Positions 12,601 through 23,296 of a stretch of DNA of 64,000 bases are shown here, piece by piece; position 1 is the first letter of the stretch, and every line of letters starts with the position of its first letter. Location of the stretch: NCBI GenBank assembly GCA_030268105.1, contig BSDZ01000079.1, positions 5,292,001 to 5,356,000 of the forward strand, written 5' to 3'. The notes under the pieces are model-generated. The model saw only the letters and a program-made list of their open reading frames with translations. It was not told where the DNA came from and ran no database searches. The position numbers and the translations under genes were made by a program. Origin of the DNA: Volvox africanus (Eukaryota; Chlorophyta; Chlorophyceae; Chlamydomonadales; Volvocaceae).

Positions 12601-15600
12601 CGGTCGTGTTCACGCAGCCCCGTGCCACCAGCGCTTTCGTCGTCACGCCGCTGTTTGGTACAGCTGTGACGGGACCTGACGGGACGGCCTCCCTGGAGTT
12701 CACCGCGCCGCCGAATCTGGGTACATTCGTCATACGGTGTGTTTTTGTACTCGCACGCGACTGACCCATGGGTTAGTGGGCGCCTGGCACTGATGTGGTA
12801 CGGCATATACATAATCGCTGCTGCTGGTTGACATACGGGTCCAATACACGCAGTTGGTGCTAGTGGTGGTGCTAGTGGTGGTGCTAGTGGTGGTGCTAGT
12901 GCTGGTGCTAGTGGTGGTGCTAGTGGTGGTGGTGACGAAGTTCTTTCGGGGTGTTATGTCGACGTTTGGCATCGAGAGCCGTTGGGCTTCCCCGACGACA
13001 CGGTTGCCTTTTCCTCCGCTGCTCGTCTGTCCCACTCAATCTTCCTCCCCTTTCACCCAATGCTTTCTAAACCCGTACCACAAAACACACACATACAAAT
13101 ATGTATATATCTCATACACATACACACATACGCACATACACATACGTATACACATACACACACAATGATGTGTGCGCAGGGCCTTCGCCGCTGCGGGCTC
13201 CTCTGGGCGGTACGGCTCCGGCGAAGCCAAGATAGCTGTACGGCGGCGTCTGTCCCTGACCCCCTCCTTGCCCCGCTTCGCGCGCGTGGGCGACGTCTTC
13301 CAGTCCGGGGTGATCGTGACGGTTGGTTCCGCGCCCGCAACTGTCAACGTACAACTGCAGGTAGTTTGCGTAGTTGGGATACGGGTAGGGGAGTCCGGGG
13401 TGCAGAGCTCAGGTGTATCTTGGCCACTGCTCTGTTGATAAGACGTCTGACAAACACACACCCAAGCAAACAAGTAATAACTTACTGTTATTTTAACTTT
13501 ATGGTCATTTTACCATTTATTTTTTTAACTTACACAAAGTGTATTACAGTTTTTAGACAAGCTTTCAATTGCGGAGGCAATGAAGGATATATATGGACAA
13601 AAAGTTGCCGTACACGGTATAAAACCGCCGCTATAGTCACTATTTAAAATCCCCACATTAAAAGGAGACATTGGTATAATGTATCTTATCATACCAGTTC
13701 GTTATTAGTTTCAGGAGATCTATGCTTATTAGGTCTGATGTTAAAATGCTTGGGAACGGTTTTTAAGGATTGATAAAAGCTGAAAGTCGCCGATATTCCA
13801 ACAAACATCGAGAAAATACGAGACGCCGGTTTCATTTAACGGAATGTCTGAGTGGCCCATGATTTAAAATTATCTGCGTTGCTTCTTCAGTGATATAAAG
13901 CGGATTCAAAAAACTCCGTTTTCATGGTTTTATGGAACCGCTCGCAAATACCATTAAATAAATTACGCCTGAGGACCACAAATAGTAAATTTAAATGGGA
14001 CGATCCAAGGATATAGGCTTATACCTACGCCTAAGTAGCCGGACCATATACTGATAAAAAATCTTAAAATGTTTGAATTGGCTAAAATCAAGGAGGGTTA
14101 TTTCTTTTTATAGATTTTATAAATAATATTGTTAACGCTGCTGATTATCGGTTGCAGCGATACTGGGGTAAAAATTATCCTTCGTCCCTTACCTATATTA
14201 GGCGGGAACACATTGGCCGTTATAATATTTTGTCCATAATAGGCATAATGAGATTAAAAGTCAAGGTTTTACTCCATAAATTCTGATTTGTTCATGTATT
14301 ACCTTTAAAATATAATTTGTTTTTAAGTTTTGACTCACATCCTTCCGCACCCCCTCATCCTTCGCTGCGCTCCACATGTGGCCCCAGATTGGCGGCGACG
14401 CGCTCTCTGCGACGGGTCCGCTCCGTCAGACGGTGACCTTCGCAGCCGAGGAGGGGCTGCAGCGGGAGGTGTGTGTGCGTGTGTGTATGGGGTGCAGGAA
14501 TGGTGGCCAGGTAATCTCTTCTTCCATCCCGCCCCTCCCTTCCGCCCCTCCTACCCGCCCCTCCGCCAGGTCCGCTTCGCCTTCTCTGCTGTCGCCATGA
14601 ACAGCGCCAACCTGACCTTCGCCGCACAAGACATGCAGCAGCCTGGGGGAGGGGAGGACTCTCTCATAACGGAGCTGCAAGTGCTAGGTAGGCCTGCATT
14701 GGGGCTCGGAGCCCTCGGAGCCCTCGGAGAGTGGCGGCAAATAGACGAGACCTGGTTCTGGTACTTGCTGATTTTGGAGGAACATTAGGGGGGAGATTGT
14801 GGGTACGGCTTCCTTACCCGTACCTTGACCTTTCAACGGCCCTGTGTATGTATTTGTGTGTATGCGTTTGTGTGTATGTGTGTACATGTGTGTGTGGGAT
14901 AGGGGGTTACATCACCCGTGGCCACTAACCTGGCAGTCCCTACCTTCCCCGGTATTTCGGGGCACCCTCATCCAGTCTCCCATGCCGACTTCTCCGAAAT
15001 CAGTGCTCTTCCCGGGTTCAGCACCCACCACCGGCATCCAGCGGAATCTGCCGAATCAACTAAGGCGTCAACTCCGCTCCTGGTCAGCTCGCAGGTCCTT
15101 CACCGTCCATATTCACCGTCCATAATCGGGTCCTTCACCGTCCATCGACATGGGGGCATCCTGCCTTAACCTGTGGAGGGTCTTTGGCCCGCTATTGATC
15201 GGGGTCGAATCTGGTATTCCAGGGGCATATATGTCGTGTATTTATATGTGTACGTCACCCACTGCGTCCTTGTGTCCCGCGATTTTACGAACTTCCCCCC
15301 GACACAGTTGCAGCTCCCACATAAGGTATTGCGCCGCCCTTGGCGCCGCCCTCTGGCAGAGGTCCAGTCCGGTGAAATTGGCCTCGCGGCTTCAACCCCC
15401 GTTTTCAATACGTGCACATACATAGGATTTCCAGTGGCACCCGAGCGGCTCAAACGGTCTTGACAACTCCAAAACCTCATCTGCCGTCTGACCAGCAGTA
15501 AACACCATGTCCGTAGGTGTGTATTCAGGTTCCCCCACCCAACCCCTACCCTCGGCTCGTCGCATCACTTCACCCCTTTTCCCAGGCTAGCAGGGCGATG

Positions 15601-18600
15601 TGTTAATTTTCGTGCATTCGCTATCGTGCTGCCTTCCACCCCTATACAATCCCCAGGTCAGCAGGGCGATGTGTGGGTGGCGACCTCCTTCGCCCTCTCC
15701 GCGCTGCCACCCTCCAGCAACGCCAGCAGTAGCAGCAGCGGCGGCGGCGGGGGGATGCAGTGGCAGGAGGGAATGGAACTGCCAGCAGCTGTGCCGGGAA
15801 GTGGTACGTTACGAAGGGGATGATGGGTTGGAGCGAGTAAACAGTTGATGGGAAGTTAGCTCACATACACACGCGTGCGCGTGTCTGCGCGTGTAGGTAC
15901 CGGGTCCAAGCACACACGTAAACCCATCTGGATTCCCGACTTCCCCCTCCCCCCTTTCCCGCATGGCAGGCAGCCTTAACCTGACCGTGGGCGTGGGATA
16001 CTTTCCTGCCGTAGCCTCCATGTACGAAACGCTGCAACAGACAGATGTCAACAGGTACGGCGTTTGTACGGCATCTGTTTACCTACTTATAAGTAGATGC
16101 CGACTTCGACACACGCACGTACGATGCTACGGCACAGCCTGGGATGTGGACACGTGATTTCGCGTTGAGTTTCAGTGTCGTACGTAAGTTTCCACTATCT
16201 CGTCATCCCACGGACAACTCGGCTTGCGGTGCACAGGATGTACCCAGAAGCGCCACCTGCGCTGCTCTGGGCAACGTTACCTTCCGTACTGTCGTACTAC
16301 CGGCGTACAGCGACCGTACAGCAGGCTGCTGCTATTGCCGGCGGGTTCCAAGACTTGGCATTGCTGACAGATTCGCGCCTGGGCCTTATGTGGGCCCCCC
16401 CCAGTCGCTGGGGGAACTGGTGGCCGAGCAGGTGAGGTGGGCGGAGAGGGTAATTGTGTTTTGCGTGTTTGTTTTGCATCTTACCCGCTTTCCTGAGGTG
16501 AGGCCAGGCGATCTTGGAGTCTCCAAATCAGCACTGCTGCCTTTTCCCGACAGTTCATAGAATGCCCGTATCCGCATGTACGATTCGGAAAATGCTTCAT
16601 AAGCCCCGCTGCATCTCATGCAAGTGGGCACCGTTGCATACACCTACGTGCCACGTACCCTCACCGGACCCACAGGACCGATCTGTACCTGAATACCTGG
16701 GCCTTATTCCTGTTCGCTCAACACGGCCCGGCGCTGGGCTGCTCACCTTTCGCCGCGAGCTGGGCTTCCCTGGAGTCGCAACAGGTGCCAATGTGGAGGG
16801 CGGCGGTCAACACTCAGATCGTTCTGGACGCGGAAGCTGCAAGGAAGCTGCCTAACCCGCGGCCGTACAATAACTACAACACGCTGGCCTGGGCCTGGTA
16901 TGATTTAGAGCTGATGAGATTCCAACAAATGATGAGGCCTTATACAAATTAGGAGTCCGTACAGCAATGGGGTTATTGAAATGTGCGAGATCGGGCATTA
17001 CAGATGTCCCATCCCATACAGACGTCCCATCAAAATCCCAGATGTACCCATGGGTGTTGGCATATTATATGCCGGCATATTCATATATATTCATATATCA
17101 TATTGGCTGCACGCTGACCCGTGGGCTGCATCACACAGATATGCATTAATATGTGTTACACCGTCTGTGGGGGCGACAGCAGTTGATTGCCCTGCTGAAA
17201 TGTCAAGCAAGGGGGGCCCTGCGTGACCGGACCGAAACACATGTGTATATACACATGTATATGTTTATGTAGGGTAAACCCTATACATTACATATGTGTG
17301 TATGCACGGCGCTTAATATAACGCTTATATTATATTATATTATATTATATTATATTATATTATATTATATTATATTATATTATATTATATTATATTATAT
17401 TATATTATATTATATTATATTATATTATATTATATTATATTATATTATATTATATTATATTATATTATATTATATTATATTATATTATATTATATTATAT
17501 TATATTATATTATATTATATTATATTATATTATATTATATTATATTATATTATATTATATTATATTATATTATATTATATTATATTATATATATATTATA
17601 CATTATATTATACATTATATTATATTATACATTATATGTTATGTATGTATTATATATTTTGTACAACACCCCCCTCCCTTATGGGCCTTTCGCGGCCGGC
17701 AGAGACATACATACCATATATACCTCCACCAGCCTGGATGTCAAATGACTCCGAAGATCTGTCCGAATTGCTGCCGTACGGCATAACCTGAGACAATACT
17801 ACCTTTGCTTTCATCGCAGGCTCGCGCTTGGTGCACGATGGGATCCACGCACTATGAGCAGAGCCAGGGACAACCGCTACGCCAATAGTCTTTTCTATTT
17901 TATACATATGACAATGGATAACGATAACGACAGCATCGCGCCCCAGGTGGTAACTGATTTGAGCTTGATGACACTTGTAGGGGCCGCAACTCCCAGGGAA
18001 GATGGCAGCAGCATTACGAGCCTGCAGGTCAGCAAAACATAGTGTGCTTAGGGCACAGTATGTCCATTGCCGCGGATGGGCGGGTAGGATGAAAGTGGAC
18101 ATGTGGGGCTGTGGTGGGGCAAAACAGAGACATTTAGGACCAATGTGTCGGTGGACTTTGTGGTCAGTAGGTGGTACTATGGAAGATGCTTTTATACATG
18201 CAGTACGGAAGATTTGGAAGGTTTGGAAGATTTGGTAGATTCGGAAGATTCGGAAGATTCGGAAGATTGGGAAGATTCAGAAGATTTGGTAGATTTGGTA
18301 GATTTAGAATGTTTGAGCCAAGTGGCTGCCGATAGATACACCACCCTAATGCACCATCCTGACTCCTTGGGTCCCTCTCTCCCCCCTGTTCCCCCCGTGT
18401 ATACACACACACGCACACGCACGTACACACACACACGCACGTACACACACGCACGCACGGGGTCGCATCGTCATAGAGGAGCATGTCGCAACGCCCCGTC
18501 CCTCCCTGCAGACCCGTGTCTTGACCTCTCTGGTGCTGCAAACCATGGGCGCTGATAACCCCGCGGTGGGGCTGGTAGCTGCCACGGTAGATCAGGTCAC

Positions 18601-21600
18601 TTCTGGCCTAAGAGTCCAAGGACGTACGGCATACGTGTCGGACGGATCAGGTGAGCCGAGCAGCCATGGCAGGGGGGGCGTGGATGGGAGGGAGGGAGGG
18701 AGGGAGGGAGGGAGGGAGGGAGAGAGGGGGAGAATATGTGCCGTTCTATGGAATGAAAGGACAGAGAAAGAAGTTGCACCGTTTATCGTCCAATGCCGGC
18801 CTTTAAGCGGCAACACAGCTACACCCCCCCTGGTTACCTGCCAGGTGCTGCAAGTTCATTCCTTGACCGAAGTGCACTATACATCCAAGCATGCTAAATA
18901 ATAAAGCCTGCTTACCTGTCTCCCCCCTCCCTTTGCGATATACCACACCCATACACACACGCGCGAGCACGCGCCAGGTGCTGCATCCGCGGCCCCCCTG
19001 GAGGATCAGGCCCTGGCTCTGCTGCTGCTGCTGCGCGCGGGAGTCAACCACCAACTACTGCCGAAGCTGGCAGCCTACATCGCCAACCCACCGGCCACAG
19101 GCGGGTACGACATCTGGTACACCGCCTATTCATGGCGGGAGCAGGGCCTGGCAGTGGCGGCGCTGAGTGAGTACGACAGGATGCGCGGCAGCAGTACACC
19201 TGACGTCGAAATCACGGCGGCAACCGATGGGGTCCGCATACTTAAGGTGGGTTTAGGTATTGTGGTCTGTGTGCCCCGTAGAAATATCATAAGGAACGAT
19301 CCCGCGTCGTTTCAGTAATGTCCAGGAACAATCATCGTATCCCCCACGCCCTCGTCGCCACATTCGCCATCTCATGAATGGGAGATGACACATCTGTTAC
19401 AACATTTCAATCATCTCTGTGAGGGGAGGGTTGAATCCGCACAGTTATGATATTGTAATCATATATAACCATGATATTGTAATCATATATAACCATGATA
19501 TTGTAAGGCTCACCCCTTCGTCCACTCGGGCGATCTCGCCGCAATGTTTAATTCATTATGCGTGCATATATATTTCATCGTTCCGTAATTTACCGTACGT
19601 ATATATCTATATATATTATATTTGGTTCATTATTATTATTATTAGGTTTAGGGTTTAGGGTTTTAGGTACTTTTAGGGAAGGGTACTATTATTATGTATT
19701 ATATGTATTGTATATCATGTATTGTATATATATACATGATATAGTACCTAAAAGTACCTAAAACCCTAAACCCTAAACCTAATTATAATAATAATTACCG
19801 GATACCAACCAAATACATAATATACATATTATATTACCGGATATATATATATCCGCATAATTCACCGCTTCCTTCTTTCCCTTTTACTTCGGATGCGGAG
19901 CCATCAGATGACCCAAGATCAACCCATGGGCAGGGTTTTGCGTCACCCGACCACGGTTTTCGCGCTCCTGAATTCCCCCTCCTGGTCGCATCTCCCCCCC
20001 TCCTCGCTCGCACTGCAAACCCTCCCGCAGGCCTCCTTTACCCAGAACAGCACCGGCCCCGTCACCACCACGACCACCACGCCTTGGTCACAGCTACAAC
20101 GCGGCAGCAACCGGACTTCCTCGTCCTCAGCTACAGCTGCCAGCAGTAGCAGCGATGTGTCGTCATCCGCTCCCTCGCAGCTGAGCTTCGAGGTGCGTGG
20201 GGTAACGAGTAGGATATACGCCGCATTGAATATACGCCTACCGTACGGTACTGCAGTTAGGCATAACCCAAAAACTTTTTTGTGTCTTTAACACGCGTTG
20301 AGGGCAGTATCTTTTATCTTTTCCTGTGCATTGGTAATTCATAAGACGCAGGCCGAGATGATACACACACATACACACACATACACACACATACACACAC
20401 ATATGTGCGCGTGCCTGCTGTCTCGCCCTGCTACAGGTGACCGGCAGCGGCGAGGTGACGGTGGCCGCTTCCCTCCACTTCGTACCTGCCGAGCTGGTGC
20501 CGTACCCCTCGTACCGCGGGCTGTTCGTGGAGTCGGCGTTGCAGATGGTTGACCCTGCCACCGGCGGACCCACGGGTCAGCGGGTCAGTGCGGTGCCGCT
20601 GGGCTCCTTGGTGGCGCTGGCGGTCCAGGTGACCAGCCCCGATGACGTGGGCCCCGTCACCCTCTCCGTCATGATGCCGGCAGGACTGGAGCCGATAGAT
20701 CCGAACCTTGGGTCGGGCAGCAGCGGCGGCAGTTGCGCGGCACAGCAGCTGCAGGACGTACCATGGACTACATTCTGGCTGCTGCCCATATGTCCTGCTC
20801 AAGTAGGGCGCGTCTTATGTACGGCATGTATATGCCATCCATACATAATAAGGAATGTTTTGCATCTCATAAGAAGTAAAATCCCGCGTGTGTTTTTATG
20901 TGTATGGCATCTGTCTATCGCCAAAGAAAGAAACGAGTGCAGGGGGCTTGAACGAGTGCACGCTATACTGGATAGGTGGTCAGTCGCTTGTTGAAGTCAG
21001 CAAAGCGCCCGGCCCCTCTCTGGGCCGTATTACTTGCTCTGACATTCTTTCGTATATGAGTGTTGCTCACATTCCAACACGAAGTGATTTTTATACATTA
21101 TCCTCCGCCTCGGCTTCGTTCGTAAATGAGCGATCGTCCGTCCATTTTTCCAAAACCTCATTCCTCGCCCACTACCCTTGGGCCAGTCAAGCGGAGAGAG
21201 CTAGATACAGACAAATATATGTAGTCATGCCGCTCATACCCTCTCATACCCTCTCGTATCCTCTCGTATCCTCTCGTATAAGGTGCATCAAATGCCGTTG
21301 TAAGGGTCATCTATCCCTTCCCTCCTTCCCCCTTTTCCCCCCTTCCTTCCTTCCCCCCCCTTCCCTCCTCCCCCCCCCTTTCCCTCCTTCCCCCCCCTTT
21401 CCCTCCTCCCCCCCCCTTCCCTCCTTCCCCCCCCCTTCCCTCCTCCCCCCCCGTTCCCTCCTTCCCCCCTTTCCCCCTTCCCCCTCCCCTGATCCTCCTT
21501 CTCCTCCCCTCTACCCCTCCCTCCGTCATCTTCCTCAGGAGACACGCCCCTCGCTGGTCACCTTCTCATACATGGCCCTCCGCGCTGGCACCTCCTCCGT

Positions 21601-21898
21601 CTCCCTCCGCGCGGTGGCCGCCACTCCGGGCTCCTTCATCTTCCCACCCGTGCGGGCCGCAGCCGACAACCAGCCCGAGCTCATGGGCATGACCGCCGCC
21701 TTCAAACTCCAAGTGTGCACGGAATGCAAGGTACCAACATACATCCAGAGTTCTCTGGCGCCTCCGAAACCATGTGGCAGGAAGGGTTGCGGGCGGCACG
21801 GCATCTGCAATCTGTCAACAGGGAAGTGTGTTTGCGACCACGGTAACGGTAACGGTAACGGTAACGGTAGCGGCACCGTAAGCGAGTGTGGGGTATAG
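2330..21898 (+). CDS. Bacterial-type alpha-2-macroglobulin-like protein, EGF-like C-terminus (5' incomplete)
   Basis: Exons: 2330-2420, 3188-3325, 3848-4142, 4535-4969, 5142-5321, 5674-5751, 5983-6163, 6580-6752, 6878-7087, 7482-7771, 7976-8377, 8648-8765, 9165-9509, 10324-10559, 10830-10956, 11328-11394, 12490-12736, 13180-13360, 14388-14468, 14570-14687, 15657-15803, 15970-16054, 16237-16431, 16676-16897, 17820-18027, 18512-18650, 18978-19246, 20031-20192, 20437-20802, 21539-21898. All phases agree; 2,047 residues are visible. In order: two Ig-like (Big_5) modules ending in [11 protein letters not shown] and LKPGSSY; macroglobulin domains with [31 protein letters not shown] and [10 protein letters not shown]; an alpha-helical region ([13 protein letters not shown]); a C-terminal domain with PAGLEP; then a six-cysteine EGF-like module. 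A2M proteins trap proteases; bacterial ones are periplasmic. No CxEQ thioester is seen between 15970 and 16431. A secreted or surface location is inferred because the signal peptide is not in view. Exon 11328-11394 is the weakest. A TGTAA poly(A) signal lies at 21969. Confidence 0.85.
3557..3715. repeat. (TTGA)n/(TTGG)n tetranucleotide repeat
   Basis: About 160 bases of TTGA copies turning into TTGG copies and back, inside the intron before the second Ig-like exon of the A2M-like gene. Confidence 0.9.
4285..4395. repeat. AT-rich low-complexity tract
   Basis: TATA/ATAATA-type low-complexity sequence inside an A2M-like gene intron. Confidence 0.7.
5386..5455. repeat. TAACTTCCAC-type 12-base tandem repeat
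   Basis: Six or so degenerate copies of a roughly 12-base unit containing AACTTCCA, in an A2M-like gene intron. Confidence 0.75.
6296..6542. repeat. (CATCAC)n hexanucleotide microsatellite
   Basis: About 245 bases of near-perfect CATCAC/CACCAT repeat fill most of the intron between exons 5983-6163 and 6580-6752. Both strands are open over the repeat, which creates false Thr-Ile and Asp-Gly reading frames. Confidence 0.95.
10078..10158 (+). repeat. Dispersed intronic repeat A, copy 1
   Basis: About 80 bases, starting TTCAACACCCCCCTCCC and running through GCGGCCGGCA and ACCATATATACCTCCA, match a second copy at 17662-17742 in the same orientation with a few differences. Both lie in introns of the A2M-like gene. 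Confidence 0.75.
12853..12945. repeat. GGTGCTAGTGGT 12-base tandem repeat
   Basis: Seven or so copies of a GGTGCTAGTGGT unit with one T/G variant copy, in an A2M-like gene intron. Confidence 0.85.
13361..14387. other. AT-rich 1 kb intron of the A2M-like gene
   Basis: This is the longest compositionally distinct intron of the gene. It is AT-rich, unlike the GC-rich flanking exons, and I see no repeat structure or coding signal in it. Confidence 0.6.
14890..14990 (+). repeat. Dispersed intronic repeat B, copy 1
   Basis: About 100 bases including TGTGTGTGGGATAGGGG, CACCCGTGGCCACTA and CTCCCATGCCGACT match a copy at 42607-42717 at high identity. This copy is in an intron of the plus-strand A2M-like gene. 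The other is in an intron of the minus-strand phosphate transporter gene. Confidence 0.8.
15083..15147. repeat. TCCTTCACCGTCCAT short tandem repeat
   Basis: Three copies, one truncated, of a TCCTTCACCGTCCAT unit within an A2M-like gene intron. Confidence 0.7.
17325..17590. repeat. (TTATA)n pentanucleotide satellite
   Basis: About 53 uninterrupted copies of the five-base unit TTATA over 266 bases, followed by degenerate TATATTATACAT sequence. It lies in the intron between exons 16676-16897 and 17820-18027. The unbroken Tyr-Ile open frame over it is an artefact of the repeat. Confidence 0.97.
17662..17742 (+). repeat. Dispersed intronic repeat A, copy 2
   Basis: Second copy of the 80-base element at 10078-10158, in the same orientation. 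It sits directly after the TTATA satellite. Confidence 0.75.
18203..18305. repeat. GGAAGATT(T/C) tandem repeat
   Basis: Nine-base degenerate units (GAAGATTCG, GAAGATTTG, then TAGATTTGG) repeat about eleven times inside an A2M-like gene intron. Confidence 0.8.
19435..19510. repeat. 24-base AT-rich tandem repeat
   Basis: Three copies of a unit containing ATGATATTGTAATCATATATAACC, the last one truncated, in an A2M-like gene intron. Confidence 0.8.
19641..19783. repeat. Inverted repeat with telomeric motifs (foldback element)
   Basis: The left arm 19641-19677 is the exact 37-base reverse complement of the right arm 19747-19783. Each arm contains TTTAGGGTTTAGGGTTTTAGG-type telomeric repeats, oriented G-rich on the left and C-rich on the right. 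The AT-rich spacer is 69 bases. Similarity continues imperfectly outwards through an ATT-rich stretch. The element lies in an intron of the A2M-like gene. Confidence 0.85.
21314..21490. repeat. Long polypyrimidine tract in the last A2M intron
   Basis: An uninterrupted C/T run of about 139 bases (21314-21452) continues with a single G to 21490, upstream of the final acceptor at 21537-21538. It is made of TTCCCTCC and C-run units. Confidence 0.85.
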
Positions 21899-22645
21899 TT
21901 GCAGGAGATGTACGGAACAGTTAAGCTGCTACCGTGTCGGGCTGTAGGTGGGGCCTTAAGGCGGGTACTGTAACGATGGCTCGTAGGATAGGACGAAGGC
22001 AGCGGTGTACGTGATGACGGCAATTGCAAGGAGCATTGCCTGAAGAAGCTCGTTTCCTTCTGCCGTGCATGTGCATACGTTGAACGATGTCGTTTTGGTG
22101 TTTTTTATTTGGACAAGATGTCCCGTTGTTATAGTTACAAATAGCATGCTGAGAAAGTTTGATTCTCAACACATGATGCATTTGTTGTTTTATGCAGATG
22201 TAGGCTGTCTTCCATAATCTGTTGCTCCTAAGGAAGGAATTTGTCGACGAATTCCTTCGTTCAAGCAAAATCCCTTTCTATACGCGCGTGCGTGTGCGCT
22301 TTGTACGGCACAGGGAGGCTTAGGGATGCGTCAGCGGTTCCTTTCCTCAGGCTTAACTGCCCAAAATCCATCACGGGCGCGGTTTAAGACCGGCCGAACT
22401 CGGTTAGCAGTTGGTTTTATGAGTTAATAAGGCGGTTGCGCGAGCCGTGGCCAGCCAGGAGTTTGCATCTTTTGCATGTTGATGGCCTCCAGATGGTACG
22501 CGAAAAGAAAACGCCTCCTCGTATGTTCCTAAGCGTTGGGGTCGTGGGTCTTAATAGATTGTGTAATATTGAGCGAAAGGCCTATACTTATTTTAGACAT
22601 CCATGGGGCTACCGCTATATCTGCTGTCCGCTGGTTGCGCGGTAA

Positions 22646-22680
22646 AAACCTAAAACCCTAAAACCCTAAAACCCTATACC
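22646..22680 (-). repeat. Interstitial TTTTAGGG telomeric repeat
   Basis: About four copies of CCTAAAAC, the C-rich strand of the Chlamydomonas-type telomeric unit TTTTAGGG. Confidence 0.85.
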
Positions 22681-23296
22681 GCTGGTTGTGCGGGTCGCGG
22701 GGTTTGCTGCCTTGCATTCCCGCACTGCCACCGACTTGACAGACATGCCTCAAAAAGAGATATTTGGGACGTTGACAGAATTTTGCACATAGGCATTTCA
22801 AGACCGATAATCAATGTCCTGAGACATGAAGATAAAAATACCCTGGAAAGGAGCGACAAGCTGATGTGAGGTCCTCACCCGCCAAAACCCCTAGCACCCA
22901 CTATATGCGTATGTTGTCAAAGTAGGTGATGGTAGTTATCTCCGTGCCATCGTACAATCTTAATTTTCTGTGGTGAAAGCAATAAAGCATGCTAAGGTGT
23001 GCTGCACATACACCAGTTCCACCACAAGAGGTTTTTTGGGGGATTACAGAGCAGCTTCATTCCACCACCACATCTATCCTCCAGTCATATGCAAAATCCC
23101 CACTAGTTCCGCTTCTAAATGTCCCCATATCTTGGCTCCTACATCCCCTTCCCTATCTGTATCCGGCTAGCTTCTATCTTGACTGGTTGCTATTTCTTTG
23201 TTTACTGGAAGTAAGGAGCTTGTGACGTCTCCAGTCTTCATATATTTTACAAAAATCGTCTACAATACTATAAATCGTGGTATACTTGCATATGTT

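Noticed and set aside
17294..17791. 165-residue Tyr-Ile-Leu open frame
   Set aside because: It is produced by the TTATA pentanucleotide array.
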